Program-made: the position numbers and the translations under genes | Shown: positions 32,823-44,873 of the stretch, piece by piece | How the letters are laid out: every line of letters begins with the position of its first letter | How positions within the stretch are numbered: the stretch's first letter is position 1 | The notes under the pieces: model-generated | What the model was told of the DNA's origin: nothing | Seen by the model: the letters and a program-made list of their open reading frames with translations, nothing else | The model's database searches: none | Assembly: GCA_029204225.1 (NCBI GenBank) | Contig: CM055098.1 | Location: forward strand, 3,895,607 to 3,955,606 | Length of the DNA stretch: 60,000 nt | From: Diphasiastrum complanatum | Lineage: Eukaryota > Streptophyta > Lycopodiopsida > Lycopodiales > Lycopodiaceae | Direction: 5' to 3'

Positions 32823-33655
32823 TTAGTAGTTTGTCTCTAGCAGACGGTCTACCATTGTACTCTCTTTGACTGATGCAACCCGGTCCTGGAGTAAAGGGCC
32901 TCGTAGTGCGTCGGCTGTGGGTGGTGTGTAGCCGGGCCCGCAGACTGCAACTTTTGAGATAGCCTCTCGAAAGATGCGGGATGATGCCATGATAAAGGGG
33001 AGGTTCAGGTCATAGAACATCTGTGCTATGGTCCTGGTGGCCTCTCTGTGCTGCCCCTCTCTAAAAGATCCCGACATGGACATCTGTTTGGGGCCTCGGG
33101 ATGTGGATGGCTAGGAGGATGCGGATGGACGATGCGGATCTGGAGGTGGTGGCATAGGTGCAGGTGCGGAAGCGGAGGATGTGGACGGGCCGTGCAGATC
33201 TGACGGTGATGGCAGAGGTGTAGGTGCAGCAGTGGAGGCTATGGATCCATGGGGAGTACTGGCGGAGGCGGAGGCGGAGGCGGTGGCGGTGGCAGGGGCG
33301 GGGGCGGATGCAGCGGCGGTGGCGGGTGCAGATGCGAAGGTGGGGCCGGTGGGTGTACCAGTGGCAGGGGCGGTGGCAGGGGGTGCACCAGTAGAAATAG
33401 AGTCCGCGGCATCTGTGGACGGCTCGCCGGGCTCAGCAGCTGGCTCAGAATATGTCTCGATAATGCGAGCCCTCTCTGCAGCGGGGATGACCATACAAAT
33501 GCCGATCCCATAGCGTCCCCCCCGTGGGTCGGACTCGCAACCCCCCCAGATGTGCTCAAACCCGAGAGACGTTCCCTGTAAACTGCTTTCAACAAAAAGG
33601 GCAACGCCACTTTTTGTCGGGCATCACCTCCACCTCATCCCAAATGGGACGAGCA
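32823..33655 (-). pseudogene. Second hAT transposase, N-terminal fragment
   Basis: On the minus strand, an ATG at 33655 starts a BED finger (WDEV…DKKWRCPFC…VSRV-AHLGG) broken by stops. A low-complexity Ala/Pro/Ser linker follows (33494-33111), then a hAT pre-catalytic region (REATRTIAQMFYDLNLPFIM…GPGYTPPTADALRGPLLQDRV). The order matches the first part of the gene at 28476, but the sequence differs substantially. It stops at about 32823, tail to tail with the first transposase, before any catalytic motif. It is probably a remnant of a second hAT element captured here. Confidence 0.75.
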
Positions 33656-34121
<466 letters not shown>

Positions 34122-34199
34122 TCTCCCACACTCCCTCTTCCGCCCTCTTCTGCTCTCTTCCTGCTCTCGGGTTCTGCGGACTGTCCGCAGGGACCGTGG

Positions 34200-34390
34200 G
34201 TTTTTGCTTTTTTTTTCTTTTTTTTTTAAAAAAACGCGTCCGGGGTTCGGACGCATTATGGGCCCCCGGACGCGTCCAGCCCTTAAAAAAAAAAAAAATT
34301 AAAAAAAAAGACGCGTCCGACCCCGCGTTTGGGGGTCGGACGCGTCCGGGTCCAGGCATCGGACGCGGACACTTCGGCCCGGACCCTCAT
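34200..34390. repeat. Right terminal/subterminal inverted repeat of the hAT element
   Basis: The reverse complement follows the left end: AGGGTCCGGGCCG, a GTCCGCGTCCG block, GGACGCGTCC copies, then A/T tracts. Confidence 0.8.
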
Positions 34391-36268
34391 GTCTGATATA
34401 TATATATGGGGGGGTTAAGTATGGCAGGTAGGTGGCTCAGGTAGCACACCAACCTACAAGCCAGAGGCAACAAAGCGGTTCCCTGCTTGGTAGGCAACAA
34501 GTGTACATCCAAGCATGTGTATTTACTAGCAAGACTGTATAATGTCCCTAAAATAGAAAGTAGAAAAATTGATTAATCGTGACAAAATTTCACATTAGAA
34601 GTGCACATATTGTAATCAAGAAAAGTCCTACTTGTGATATATGTAACTTCAAGCTCTAATATTGTAAAGCTCACACTCTAGGGTTATGTAAGGTATATTG
34701 AACCATTGCAAGCCATAATGAAAAGTTTTGCTACATGAGCTAATAGCTCATAGATGAAGAAAAATCACGAGTTAATGTAGCTATGCTAGAATTCAGCTCT
34801 CACACCAACTCAAATTTAGAATTTATCAAGGCAAACACTTCTAATATTAATATTTGACAATAATAATTATAGAACATCACACAAGAAAGAAAACACCCAT
34901 TCCGCGATTGCCCAATGGTGCAAGAGGGTTGTCGATCAATGTATTATTTACAAGATGAGTATACCAACTATCCTCAGACAAGATTTCAGACATCTCAGCA
35001 GAAAGGACAATTAGTGAGAGGACTGCATATGTATATTCTGGAAATTTCTCTTTAATGTACAATTGTTGAATGGATAGAAGTGCATAGGAAATGAGAGAAC
35101 CAATATTTACATAATTGTAAGTATGGTATGGTCTGGTTATTGGATTAGTGGAGCGAAGTATTTGCTTAAACACATAGGCATTTGCCATTAGACACAACAT
35201 TGGGAGGTCAAGATGAATGTTGAGCTACTTTTAATTGACCAATTGACAAATTCTACTTTTTGTCTCTGTTTGGATAACTCAATTGACAAATTTGATTACA
35301 GGTCAAAATGTTTGCAGATGTTTCACTGAAAAGCCTACTTTTACACACATTAGGTAAGGATGAAAAAAATTTTGGGGTAGTTTAAAAGCCAAAATATGCA
35401 TTAAGGATTTAAAGATTTTGAAAAATCACATCACACAATCAAAAGAAGAAACCTACAAGGCAAGCAAAATTCAAGAGAATATTATATGAGAAGATCAAAC
35501 CTCATGACCATAATATGGACCTGTTTGTACTTGAATTAACTATAGCTTCCATAATCATGCCGTGATTTCTGCTTTTCTTTTTGCAACAAATACATTACGC
35601 GATTTGGAACAAGATCCAGGAAATCCCATAAGGGTTTCCCGGCACGTGCACTGATTCTTTTTTTTTTTTTTTGAATTTTTTCCAAAAGAACAGAATTTAT
35701 ACTTTTTTTTTGTTTATTTTCTATGTAAATTTGTTTTAGGCAGTCTATAAATTTGTTTTCCTGATGGTATTTAGGTTTTTTAAGCTATTTACTTTTTTTT
35801 TTAAAATTTCTCAAAAAATAAAAAGTAGTGTTCCAGAACGAGCATTTCAAGAACGCGCTCCGCTGCATCTATGGTCCAACCATACAACAAGAAGTATATT
35901 CAATAACTAGGCATCAAGTCATCAAGTAAACAATTTTTGGGACATCCTCTTTTGGATGCAAACTCAGAAAATAGCCAAGTACAACGATGCTTGTGTTCGA
36001 AGATAGCTCTAACAAGAAAATTAAGACTAGTAGACAAAAAAATTGTAGTCACATTAGTATGAGAGATCAATGCTCTTTCTTATCTTCCTCTTACTAGAAT
36101 TCTCTTCCTCTTCCTAGGTTCCATCATGCTCTACTTCGATGCTAGAATCTCTCTCTTTCTCTCTTCCTTTTTGAGATGACGGCCTAGCTAGGTCTTCCAC
36201 AGATCTAGAAACTTTGTCATAAGATGAGGTAGACATTTAACTTCCCCATAGAGATCAGAGACAATGTC
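34391..36268. other. No gene recognised
   Basis: AT-rich sequence with poly-T tracts (35658-35820). A 107-residue minus-strand frame (35200-34877) has no family motif. The last 30 bp (CATAGAGATCAGAGACA, 36249-36265) resemble the end of the LINE-A coding region (42156-42172), suggesting E4 sits in or next to a LINE 3' fragment. Confidence 0.4.
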
Positions 36269-37978
36269 AGCTATATACTGGGTATATAGCCCCTAACTCG
36301 TATACCCTTAGGTATTGGGAAACTACCATTGAGGGCATGTCCTTATGGGACCTACGATAGCTTAGGTTCAGTAACCTTATCCAGGATAGCTTAGGTTTAG
36401 TAATCCTATCCTCTAGAAGCTTCCATTAGGGCTTCTGTGAGTATAAGTAGGACCCATTGTTATTCATTACTTAGCTGACAATATTGATCTCTCTTTTTAG
36501 TCTCCTTAAGCATTGCCTTTGTCGCTTTCTATGGTTAGTTCTTGCTTATGTGTTGCTTTCTTGGCTTAGCTATTGATTTGCTGTAAATTTGTTCGTAACT
36601 TGGTATCAGAGCACTTTCTTGAGCAGTTGGGAGTGCTTTTTTTGTTTTTTGGTTTCTTTGCAAGTTTTTGGATCATCATGTTTGTTTTTGTGATTTTCTT
36701 TGCAAGTTTTAGGATCTTCAGTGAAGGACTAAGATCTACCATCTCTTTTCTCCCTTCATCTCTCTCTAGTTGGATCTTCATCTTTGGGTGTATCTTCATC
36801 TTTAGGTGGATCTTCAGTTCTCTTTCTTGATAGTTTTCTAGCCGTTTTTCTCTCTCTAGTCGTTTTCTCTTTCTAGCAATTTTTTTCACATTTTTTGTCA
36901 TAACTTTTTTGTTTGTGATCGGAATTAAGTTTTGTTAGTTTGCATTGGTGTCGTAGCAAGTTGGTGCCTATGAAGATGTGATCTTTTTTGCTGGCCGTTT
37001 TTTGGAAAACCCTAATTTTCAGTTTTTGGAAGAACTCATCTTTTTCATCCTTTTTTGCAAATAATAATACGGAAGAGGGTGCTAGGATGAGACAAGACTA
37101 TTGATCCAGGTTTCGTGTCAAATGGAATTCTACATCCAAAGATCTTGCAAAGTTTTCCAAAGGGGTATTCTGTTTACTTTTCATTTTGTAGTTGTTCTTT
37201 TTTAGGTATGTGATTGGATCTTGTTCTTTCCTATTGTTCCTTGATTCTTAAGATGCATTTTGTATCCATTTTTTATCTTTCAAAAGTGAAGGTTTTGGAT
37301 AGTCAAACCTTGGTCAAATTGAAATATTCTGTTTTCTGCTCTAAAAGATTCTGTTTTTGGATCCTTACATACTTTGTTTTTTAAGAAGTTCATTGCACTT
37401 TACGATTTGCCAAACAAATGTCTCTTTCTCAAGATATTACACTTTGAAGTAGTGCCCAGGGCTTCACCACCTTCAACCCATTTACGAATCTTCTTTATGG
37501 CTGGCCATTTTTCTAGCCTTTTGTAGTTCTAGTTATGGGCTATCCAACACCCTACTTCACTCACTTTTTGGTAACCTCTTCACACCATCTATTGTTTGCT
37601 ATTTTTTCTAGTACCATTGGGCAACATTTCTTCCTACTTGGCACACTATTCAGTGGCCATTTTGGTAGCTTCTTTACCTATCAGTTGCTAGATCTTTTGT
37701 CACATTTGGGCAGCTTACTTCGTCACTTGGTGCCCTTTTGTGGTGTTTTCTTCTTTTCACATTCACTTGTTTCGTGGCCTTTTCCCATTGGTGTTGATTA
37801 GAGCCTATGTTGAGGTGACAACTGGTGTCCTCTCACTCAACGTTTGTAAATCTTCCACATTCCAATGTTGTTATACATTTTTTTTGGGAAGATTCATGAT
37901 CTTCCATCATTGCTAATCTTACTTAATTGCAGATTGTTGCCTTGATCGATCTAATTGCTAGCTGGAGGATTTAGCACC
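36269..37978 (+). mobile_element. E4: LTR, primer site and leader of an E-family element
   Basis: The LTR at 36269-36600 (332 bp) starts AGCTATATAC and ends TTCGTAACT, matching the E1 LTRs (CCCCTAACT-GTATACCCTTAGGTA, TATAAGTAGG, GATCTCTC-TTTAGTCTCCTTAA). A perfect iMet primer site, TGGTATCAGAGCA, follows at 36601-36613. The leader to about 37978 has the family's degenerate repeats (for example GGGCTATCCAACACCCTACT near 37535). No 3' LTR was found, so the element is truncated. Confidence 0.8.
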
Positions 37979-38562
37979 ATGACCAAGAACAGGAAGGGAG
38001 GTAACAACATTGCAGATCTGCAGGCAACACCTGCCCCTGCTCCTCAATCAAACTCCATCGCTTCCGCCTCAACATCTTAATCACCACCACCTGCTTCTCA
38101 AGTAGTGGAAATGCCATTACCTTCTTATGTACCTCACACTACTCTCTCTCCCAGTTTTATTTCATGTAATACAGAATCTAATATCGCTCTTCCCTTAACC
38201 CCTTACCAAGAAGCGCCTCCATCAACTTCTACCATGCTTTTTGCACTTAGTGACATGGTATGGTTTTTGCTTCTTGTCAGCCACCGGAAAGAGATGGATT
38301 CCCATCGTGAAATGATCCTATCAATTTAATCACACCTTTAGCGTACAAATTCATCCATTGAAGAACTCAGACAGGAAATTACACCCATCAAATGTGTAGT
38401 ATCCTCCCACATAACTACTTCAACTACGTTCCAAGAACTCAAACGTAAATTGGAGTAGCATCATATTGTTGTCCAATCCTGGGCAGATGTTCTAAAAAGT
38501 CCAAGTAAATCGGATGCTCCAATTTCTTTCATTTCTACTACACTTATTGAGAGCCAATTGTT
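37979..38562 (+). pseudogene. Decayed ORF after the E4 leader (gag-like or LINE ORF1)
   Basis: It starts MTKNRKGGNNIADLQ and is broken by stops at about 38079 and 38328. It has a Pro/Ser/Thr-rich N-terminal part and then a heptad-like SIEELRQEITPIK…ELKRKLE segment and QSWADVLKSP. Position suggests an E4 internal protein; the coiled coil followed by S-W-A-D-V could also be a LINE ORF1. It is not assignable with confidence. Confidence 0.4.
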
Positions 38563-38564
<2 letters not shown>

Positions 38565-38619
<55 letters not shown>

Positions 38620-38815
38620 GTCACGATGGCGCCCTCTTCTGATGGAGCGATGGCATGATGGAGCTCCTACCTGCGAGCTACCTGCCCAACTCCGTCGCTA
38701 TCTGTGGCCTTTCCATTGCTGCATTTGTGGAACGAGCTACCTGCCCAACTCCATCGTTGCTTCTATCGCTGCATTTGTGGAGCGAGCTACCTGCCCAACT
38801 CCATCGCTGCTTCAC
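38565..38815. repeat. (CT)n run and 50 bp tandem repeat
   Basis: (CT)n lies at 38565-38615. Two 50 bp units at 38716-38765 and 38766-38815 (GCTGCATTTGTGGA…, GAGCTACCTGCCCAACTCCA) and a partial copy at 38672-38700 form a short minisatellite. Confidence 0.85.
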
Positions 38816-38935
38816 CTACGAGCTGTCCATCGATGCATCTGTGGCACCTACATCTGGTTTACATATAGCAAGGACAGCGATCTGATCAGAGCAGCGTAGG
38901 TCAGAAACAGCGATCAGCGATCAGAGTGGGCTGTC

Positions 38936-39484
38936 GTGGATTCGGAGTGGGTAACCACCCGCCGAAAAGGCAAGAAAACTTCCAGTGAAGTTCCTGCCTC
39001 GCCAACTCCCACCATTGCTCCAGCTACTGCCGCCCTAACGCCCATGGATTTTGATGTGTGGTCGATCATAAGCAAAATGGAAATCGAACTTCAAAAGCAC
39101 TCATACAGTATTATCGCTCTACAAGAAAAGGTGAAGATACTTGAGGATGAAAATGCAAACCTGAAAGCCAAGCTATCGTGGTACCAGCAGGCGTCTGATC
39201 TCTTACGACATCTGGGCATCTCTATCATGGATCTTCCTCGTGGTACGCATTCATATATCCGAGGCTATATATTCCGTCGATATATGCAGCAGACTTGGAG
39301 CTCCCTCCCACCTTCCCGCATTTGACTGAGCTATTACCAGACACACTTCCTCTCTCTGGATCCTTCTGGTTTGCCATTGTTGCCGCTCTATCTCTCACAG
39401 CCCCTATCACACGGCCTGCACTATCGTCTTGGGCAGTTGCGCATTTCCTCTCATCAGCTTGCTATTGAGGCCGGTCGTGCATGA
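38936..39484 (+). pseudogene. Coiled-coil ORF fused to a misplaced LINE C-terminal domain
   Basis: The frame at 38936-39325 starts MDSEWVTTRRKGKK, has a clear heptad segment (ISKMEIELQKHSYSIIALQE) and then LSWYQQASDLLRHLGISI. From that point to 39484 the translation (through one stop) parallels the C-terminus of LINE-A at about 41500-41800 (LSWFSQASHFLLESFGISI; LGQLRISSHQLAIEAGR versus LGQLRVSSHQLAIETGR). A LINE 3' segment therefore lies upstream of an endonuclease end. The coiled-coil part may be LINE ORF1. Confidence 0.65.
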
Positions 39485-42400
39485 CAGTTATACATGCCAC
39501 CCTCACAGTGGAGGACATAGTGTCGTTGACTACCTCATGGGGTCACCATCCTTTGTACCCATAGTCTCTGACTTCCACGTTTACCCTACCACCCTTTCTG
39601 ATCACTCATTTCTCTCCTTCGATATTGGCCACCTTCCACCCACTCTTTCTTCTACACTGCCCATGCTTACTCGAGCACCCACGTACACATTTGATCCCAT
39701 TTACATGCCATTGTACAGGCAGTCCCTGGCTTCACTTTTACACTCCTTTCCTCATGACAGTCCAGTCGACACCCAGGCTGCATTTCTCACTACCTCTCTA
39801 GAGCCACACAGCTGCATCACTAACCCTCCATACAAAACCCCATCCCAAAAAGACTCGACGAACACCTCGACCGTTGCACCCCCCATGGTACGATACCGAG
39901 TGCCGCTCTCTTCATCAGACAGTAACCTATTCACGTAACCATGCTCCACATCTGCTTCGATCTTCCCGACGCTCCTACCAGCGTGTTCTCCGTCGTAAGA
40001 AACGTTCCTATGATGATTCTGAAGGGAAACGTCTTCTTGACCTTCTGTTCAGTTCTTCTTCGGGCGCTTTTTGGCGTGAGTTCATTCCTCGATCTCCAGC
40101 ACCCCTCCTGGAGGACCTCCGCATTTGGACTGATTATGCTGCTAGCCTGTATACCGTCCCTACCGACTCACCTATCTCCATATCTCCACAACCATCTGAG
40201 TTCTCCTTCTTAAAATCTGACATGGTACTTGCAGCCATTAAGAAGATGAAGTCTCACAAGGCCAGAGATATTGAAGACCTTGAGTCTGAACTCCTCTCCC
40301 ATGCCTCTGACTTACACGCTCCCACCATAGCCACCCTTCTTAATTTCGCAGTTGTTTCTGGTTTCCCATCATCCTGGTGCACTAACATCATCCACCCCAT
40401 CCATAAGAATGGTGACCCCATGATTCCGGGTAACTACCGCACCATCATGATTGGGCATGTCCTAGCAAAGCTATATGGTACTATACTTCAGTTTGTTGTG
40501 AGCTCAGAGGCGGAGACTAGGAGACTACATGCTATGGGTCAGGCAGGTTTTCGAGCCCACTACTCTACTGCAGATCACATCTTCACGTTGCGGGCCGTGA
40601 TTGAGGAGGCTAAGCACAGGAGAGAGAGGGTTTACTGTTGTTTTGTGGACTTCAGGAAAGCCTTTGATTATGTGCCTCGCTCATTCCTCATCCAAAGACT
40701 CCGAGACCTAGGCTTCTCCACTGACATCGTTCTTGCTGTGATGGCACTTTATGAGCGTGTCCTTGGATGTTTCCGGCATAGCAGTGGCATATCCGATCAC
40801 ATTTGGAGCACTATTGGGGTGAAGCAAGGTTGTTCCCTCTCACCAGTCCTCTTTGGCTTATATATTGATGAGTTGGAGAGAGTCATTACACAGTGTGGTG
40901 GTGCTGGTTGCAGGCTTGGGGACATCTTGATTGCTATCCTCCTTTACGCCGATGATGTGGTATTGGTCTCACCGACTAGAGAGGGTCTACAGCAACAGTT
41001 GGATTGCTTACATGAGTTTTGCACCAGAGGGGTGAACATTGGGAAGACCAAGGTTATGGTCTTCAACACTTCTCGAGCATTCATGCAGCGACAGGAGCTT
41101 ACTTTGGGTGGACAGGTCCTAGAGGTGGTCCCTTCCTACACATACGCGATTCTGTTTCCGGAAGTCCATCCAGGATGCTCGTAGTAAGTGTCACCTTTTT
41201 GATACCATTGTCACCCCCACGGCTCTATATGCAGCAGAGGCATGGTGTACAGGTCTCCCCTCTTTACAAAGGGCCAGTCTTTCACGACTACAGACCACCA
41301 TACTAGCCTGGTTGATTCGAGCAAAGCCTTCTGTTCCACATGAGATTCTCTTGGCCGAGTTCGCAGTTCCACCTATACAGATCGAGGCAGCTTTCCAGCT
41401 CATTACTTATATACAAAGGATACAGGCGTTATCAGAGATAGACAGACGATACATACAGATTGCACTATCCTCCTCACGGCGCCTTTGTGATCAGGGCTAC
41501 AGATTATCATGGTTCTCTCAGGCATCTCACTTCCTACTTGAGTCATTTGGTATCTCTATCATAGAGCTTCCCTCAGGCACCCATCAGTATATCAGACATT
41601 CCTCTATCGCGCATATCTAGAGCGGACTTGGCGCCACCAGTTAGGGGTTAAGCTAGCTTTCTACCGGACCCATTTCTTGGAGCTGGATGCATCAGGGACA
41701 CCAGTCATTCCACACTATTTAGATTCGGGACTATCACATTGTCTCAGATTCACACTGGGACAGCTCAGGGTATCCTCTCATCAGCTAGCTATTGAGACTG
41801 GGAGGTTCCAAGGTATCCCGAGAGAGGAGCGTATTTGCCAGTTATGCTCTCTAGGTGAGGTGGAGTCTGAGGAACACTTTATCTTCAGCTGCCTTGTATA
41901 CTATGATATCAGAGGACGATATCATTGCCTGTTTCGAGACATGCCTACCACTCTACGCTCTCTCATTGCCTATGAGGACCCACGATGTGTCGCCCTAATG
42001 GTATATGAGATGTTCATCCTAGGGAGAGATTTATACGGGACACCCCAACATTCTACCTCACAGCCATTGATCACTTCATTCTTTACTAGGCGGAGACCGC
42101 GTGACTTAGCGCATGAGGACGAGGATTATGCCGCTGATGATAGCCGCTCGCATTCCCATAGAGATCAGAGATAGTGTACTTCTCATCATCACGTTACTAC
42201 CAGGATCACCAGACATCCTATGCAGAGACGTACTACTACACATGCTCATGCTCATGCTCATAGACGACGCCGGCAGGCTCCAGTGCCTTCTCATGTTGTG
42301 GCTCACATTACATCCTTTTACAGCAGCAGCAGCACAACACAGTCTTGACATCTGGACATCGATATATATGATTATTATGCACAGACACACTCACATACAT

Positions 42401-42545
42401 GTACTTTAGTTGTACTAGATGTTTTCTTTATTACAGTTTTGGAGACGTTTTATACGCTACCATGGTTACCCACACACTTGACATGTACCTCATTAGTCTT
42501 ATATGCCTTTTGGCATGGAAAAGACATTAATAAAGCTTTCTTTCT
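39485..42545 (+). pseudogene. LINE-A: endonuclease end, reverse transcriptase, C-terminal zinc region
   Basis: An endonuclease C-terminus (GGHSVVDYLMGS…TLSDHSFLSFD, 39500-39640) leads into RT. The main intact frame is 39874-41184, with IHPIHKNGDPMIPGNYR, GQAGFRAHYSTADH, FVDFRKAFD (about 40641), GVKQGCSLSPVLFGLYIDEL and YADD at 40945-40956. After frameshifts near 41150 and 41620, the C-terminal part has RICQLCSLGEVESEEHFIF-C, typical of plant LINE ORF2 ends (41830-41895). A TAATAAAG and a (TTTC)/(CT) tail end the element at about 42545. It lacks the first part of the endonuclease and cannot retrotranspose by itself. Confidence 0.85.
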
Positions 42546-42549
42546 TTCT

Positions 42550-42580
<31 letters not shown>

Positions 42581-42839
42581 GCTTCATATCACCTCCTTTT
42601 TCTCCAGACGACGATCACGACCAGGTCCAAATTCAGAGGATGATGACTCGACGTCCCACAGAGCTCAAAGATTATGCACGTCCCTGCTCTATCCTACAGT
42701 TAGAACTACTCATCCTTACACGAGGAGAGGTCCTATTAGACATCGGCAGTACTGCAGCTTGTATTACATCCTTCTTCAGTAGCAATAGCAGCATTAGCAT
42801 CACCGCCGCCTCCAGGACATGATCTGAGGCTTCTTTGAT
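42546..42839. other. Junction between two convergent LINEs
   Basis: (CT)n and (CA)n follow the LINE-A tail. The 127-residue frame through here has no family motif. LINE-B (minus strand) ends somewhere near 42840. Confidence 0.4.
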
Positions 42840-43570
42840 TCATAGCCAGCTCATTGATAGAAGGTGATTTGCCTGGGAAAATCATGACAACTGATATCCT
42901 TGACTATGAAGATGCTATGAGGAAGTAACGGCTACTTGTGATATCTTTGCTTAGAATTTAGGAATGTCTTGACTCTCCGGATATATGTAATAAGCTAGAA
43001 AAAGGTGCCAAGCTGTAAAGGTGAAACTACAAAATTATTGGATGTGGGATAGAGGACTTAGCTTGTATTATGCATGATAACAAGGTAACTTGTATGATAT
43101 TGGCCCAATCGAATAAAGTGAGAGGTGTACACCATGGCTCAGTTAGAAGTATTGCAACAACAAGTATCTATCCGGGTGAGATGCACAAATCTACTGAATT
43201 CGCTGAAGAAAAAGAATAATGCGAAAAAAACCCTCAAGGATGATCGGAGGAGTAGCAAACTCAGCACATACGATATCATGAGGAGTGGTAGTCTTGGCAC
43301 GTATCATGTGACACAACATAGTGGCCTGAATGCGAGAAATGCCTGCCCAATCCCAAAGATAAAGTCCTGGCAACCAGATCTCGGAGGCATACATCACTGT
43401 TGGAACCACCCGTGTGTGAAACAACTGGCATGAAGTAGCAGGATCAAAAATATGATTCATTGTACAACCACGCTCGAACTGGACCAATGTTGAAAGACCG
43501 AAGGAAATGTGCGCAAATGCAGCCTGGCGGAAACCAAGAAGGGGCGCAATAAACAGGGGTCCCAAGTAAG
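42840..43570 (-). pseudogene. LINE-B C-terminal part
   Basis: On the minus strand the frame at 43565-43191 (PLFIAPLLGFRQAAFAHISF…SCQLFHTRVVPTVMYASEIW…MIRAKTTTPHDIVCAEF) corresponds to the LINE-A region around 41190-41400 (MIRAKPSVPHEILLAEF). The GYQLS-FSQANH motif near 42880 corresponds to GYRLSWFSQASH. It continues directly from the RT at 47017 once E1 is removed. Confidence 0.82.
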
Positions 43571-43904
43571 AGTTATGTACTCAGTACATAGCCCCTAACT
43601 AGTATACCCTTAGGTACTGGGCCATTACCATTAAGGGCATGTCCTTATAGGACCCAAATAGATAAGGTTCAGTATCCTTATCCTCTAGAAGCTTCTTTTG
43701 GGCTTCTTTGTGGGTATAAGTAGGCCCTCATTGTATTCATTTGACAGCTGATGATATTGATCTCTCTCTTTAGTTTCCTTAATCTCTCTCTTTCCTGCTT
43801 TCTAGGGTTAAGTCTTGCTTATGTGCTGCTTTCATAGCTTCAGTCTTGCTTATGTGATACTTTCATAGTTTAGCTCTAGATCAGCTGTGGCTCTATTCGT
43901 AACT
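43571..43904 (+). repeat. E1 5' LTR
   Basis: 334 bp with TATAAGTAGG as likely TATA box and a shared R-U5 half ending GCTCTATTCGTAACT. Confidence 0.92.
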
Positions 43905-43917
43905 TGGTATCAAAGCA
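43905..43917 (+). promoter_or_regulatory. E1 primer-binding site
   Basis: TGGTATCAAAGCA, one base from the iMet primer site present in E4 (TGGTATCAGAGCA). Confidence 0.85.
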
Positions 43918-44439
43918 CTTTCATGATTGCTGAATTTCAGATCTGATTTTCTGATTGGGTGCCCATTTTCCTTGCTGATTTTTCTCTCTTTGCTGAGGGC
44001 TTTCGTCTCTTTGCTTCAGCAACATTCAGCACAGTTTGGAGGACCAGCTCCCATCAAAGCATTTTCCTTGGCGGAGCTTTAGCAGATAGTTAGCGGAAGT
44101 ACTTCCGCTAAATTTGGCGGCCGAAAAAAAAAAAATTTGGGCAGATTATTTCCGGCGCCCAAGTTCCAACCCTCTATCACCCATTTCCAGCTTGTTTGCA
44201 GGCTCTTCAGCGCCCAATTCCCTCATCTCTTTCGTCCGTTCCTCCCATTTTCAGCCCTCTTTTCACTTTTGTTTGCAGGCTGTCCAGTCGCTTCATACTT
44301 GTCACTTTCGTCCAATTTTGTCTCCGTTTGCAGCCATTTTTCACACCTTGTTTGCATGCTGTCCGTCGCCCATCCTCAACCAAATTTCACGAAGTTCCGA
44401 CTCCGTTTGATACTCCAATTTGTCACTTGCTTCCTGGCT

Positions 44440-44756
44440 GTCAGGTGAAGTGCTACTATTGTAGCAAGATGGGGCATTATGCCTCAGAATGCCTCAAGAG
44501 GAAGCGAGATTAAAGCCAGGCCAACATGAGCAAAGAGGAGGAGGAGGAGAGTTCACATGAGGACTCTCTCATGATGTCCATATTTTCTTCAACAAGCTTC
44601 AAAGGAGAAGATCCTTGGTGGATTGACTCGGGTGCTAGTTCACACATGACTAGTAAAAGGGAGTTTTTCTCTTCTCTCTTATCTTATGATGGACCTATAA
44701 AGTCTATCTATACAGTAAATGATGAAGCTTGTAAGATTGAAGGAGTTGCACTTTTT
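44440..44756 (+). pseudogene. Captured copia zinc knuckle and protease start inside E1
   Basis: A CCHC knuckle at 44451-44492 (C-YY-C-SKMG-H-YASE-C) and a copia retropepsin start, DPWWIDSGASSHM (DSGA at 44625-44636), followed by the KSIYTVNDEACKIEG segment, match the equivalent parts of Copia-2. The segment ends abruptly before a T-rich stretch. E2 and E3 have nothing like it in this position, so it was probably picked up by template switching. Confidence 0.75.
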
Positions 44757-44873
44757 TCATTTGTTGATTGCTGTCCTTTCTTAGTTGTGATAATAGTGGT
44801 TTAAATAGACGAATTTGGGGTGACGACAAGAGTCCGCTCTCTCAAGTTTTCGTCTATTCCTTCCACTATCATT

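Noticed and set aside
33249-33610. Gly- or Pro-rich 'proteins' on either strand
   Set aside because: They are shadow translations of the low-complexity linker of the second hAT fragment.
34877-35200. 107-residue minus-strand frame
   Set aside because: No motif, no splice or promoter context, AT-rich; probably chance.
42439-42822. 127-residue frame after LINE-A
   Set aside because: It spans the LINE tail and a microsatellite and has no family motif.
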